Positions 5,407 through 5,407 of a stretch of DNA of 5,407 bases are shown here, piece by piece. A program made the translations under genes and the position numbers. The stretch is taken from assembly GCA_023379075.1 (NCBI GenBank), contig JAMCSO010000050.1:1-5407 (forward strand), read 5' to 3'. Numbering within the stretch: the first letter of the stretch is position 1; each line of letters opens with the position of its first letter. The notes below the pieces were generated by a model. It worked only from the letters and a program-made list of their open reading frames with translations, did not search any database and had not been told where the DNA came from. The stretch comes from Candidatus Martarchaeota archaeon. Its GTDB lineage: Archaea; Micrarchaeota; Micrarchaeia; Micrarchaeales; CABMGC01.

Positions 5407-5407
5407 A

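Overview
The window looks archaeal, most likely from a small-genome lineage such as a DPANN archaeon of the Micrarchaeota type; the domain is fairly secure, the phylum is a guess. Supporting signs are short GTGAT Shine-Dalgarno matches overlapping upstream stop codons, short TATA-like boxes with little or no 5' leader, secreted proteins dense in N-glycosylation sequons (N-X-S/T), Ser/Thr mucin-like linkers, and an archaeal-style dolichol-phosphate-sugar-synthase-like glycosyltransferase. Base composition is moderately AT-rich. No rRNA, tRNA or CRISPR array was seen.

Layout. (1) Positions 2-1595, plus strand: the C-terminal part of a multi-pass membrane glycosyltransferase-like protein, then, 4 nt later, a signal-peptide-bearing, C-terminally anchored surface protein; these look like one operon. 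(2) Positions 1590-1667: a 78-bp inverted-repeat element between converging genes. It covers the last codons of both neighbours and resembles the right end of an IS200/IS605 (TnpB-type) transposon. (3) Positions 1640-2707, minus strand: a radical SAM protein with a SPASM-like tail that has lost most of its auxiliary-cluster cysteines. It is divergent from (4) positions 2744-3463, plus strand, a family 2 glycosyltransferase, with 36 bp between them. (5) Positions 3464 to the right edge, minus strand: a large secreted modular protein whose N-terminus lies outside the window. It has Ig/PKD-like repeats, a Thr/Ser linker, a 12-Cys domain, a second linker and a 6-Cys tail. An 8-nt gap separates it from a small N-terminally anchored protein with seven sequons. 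The stop codons of the glycosyltransferase and this small protein abut with no base between them.

Taken together the genes suggest cell-envelope work: sugar activation or transfer (GT2), membrane-embedded sugar transfer (GT39/PMT-like), and several secreted or anchored proteins that could be glycosylated. That link is inference from gene content and proximity. The most unusual features are the palindromic transposon-end-like element shared by two gene ends, the perfect 89-bp in-frame duplication in the surface protein, and the cysteine-poor SPASM tail.
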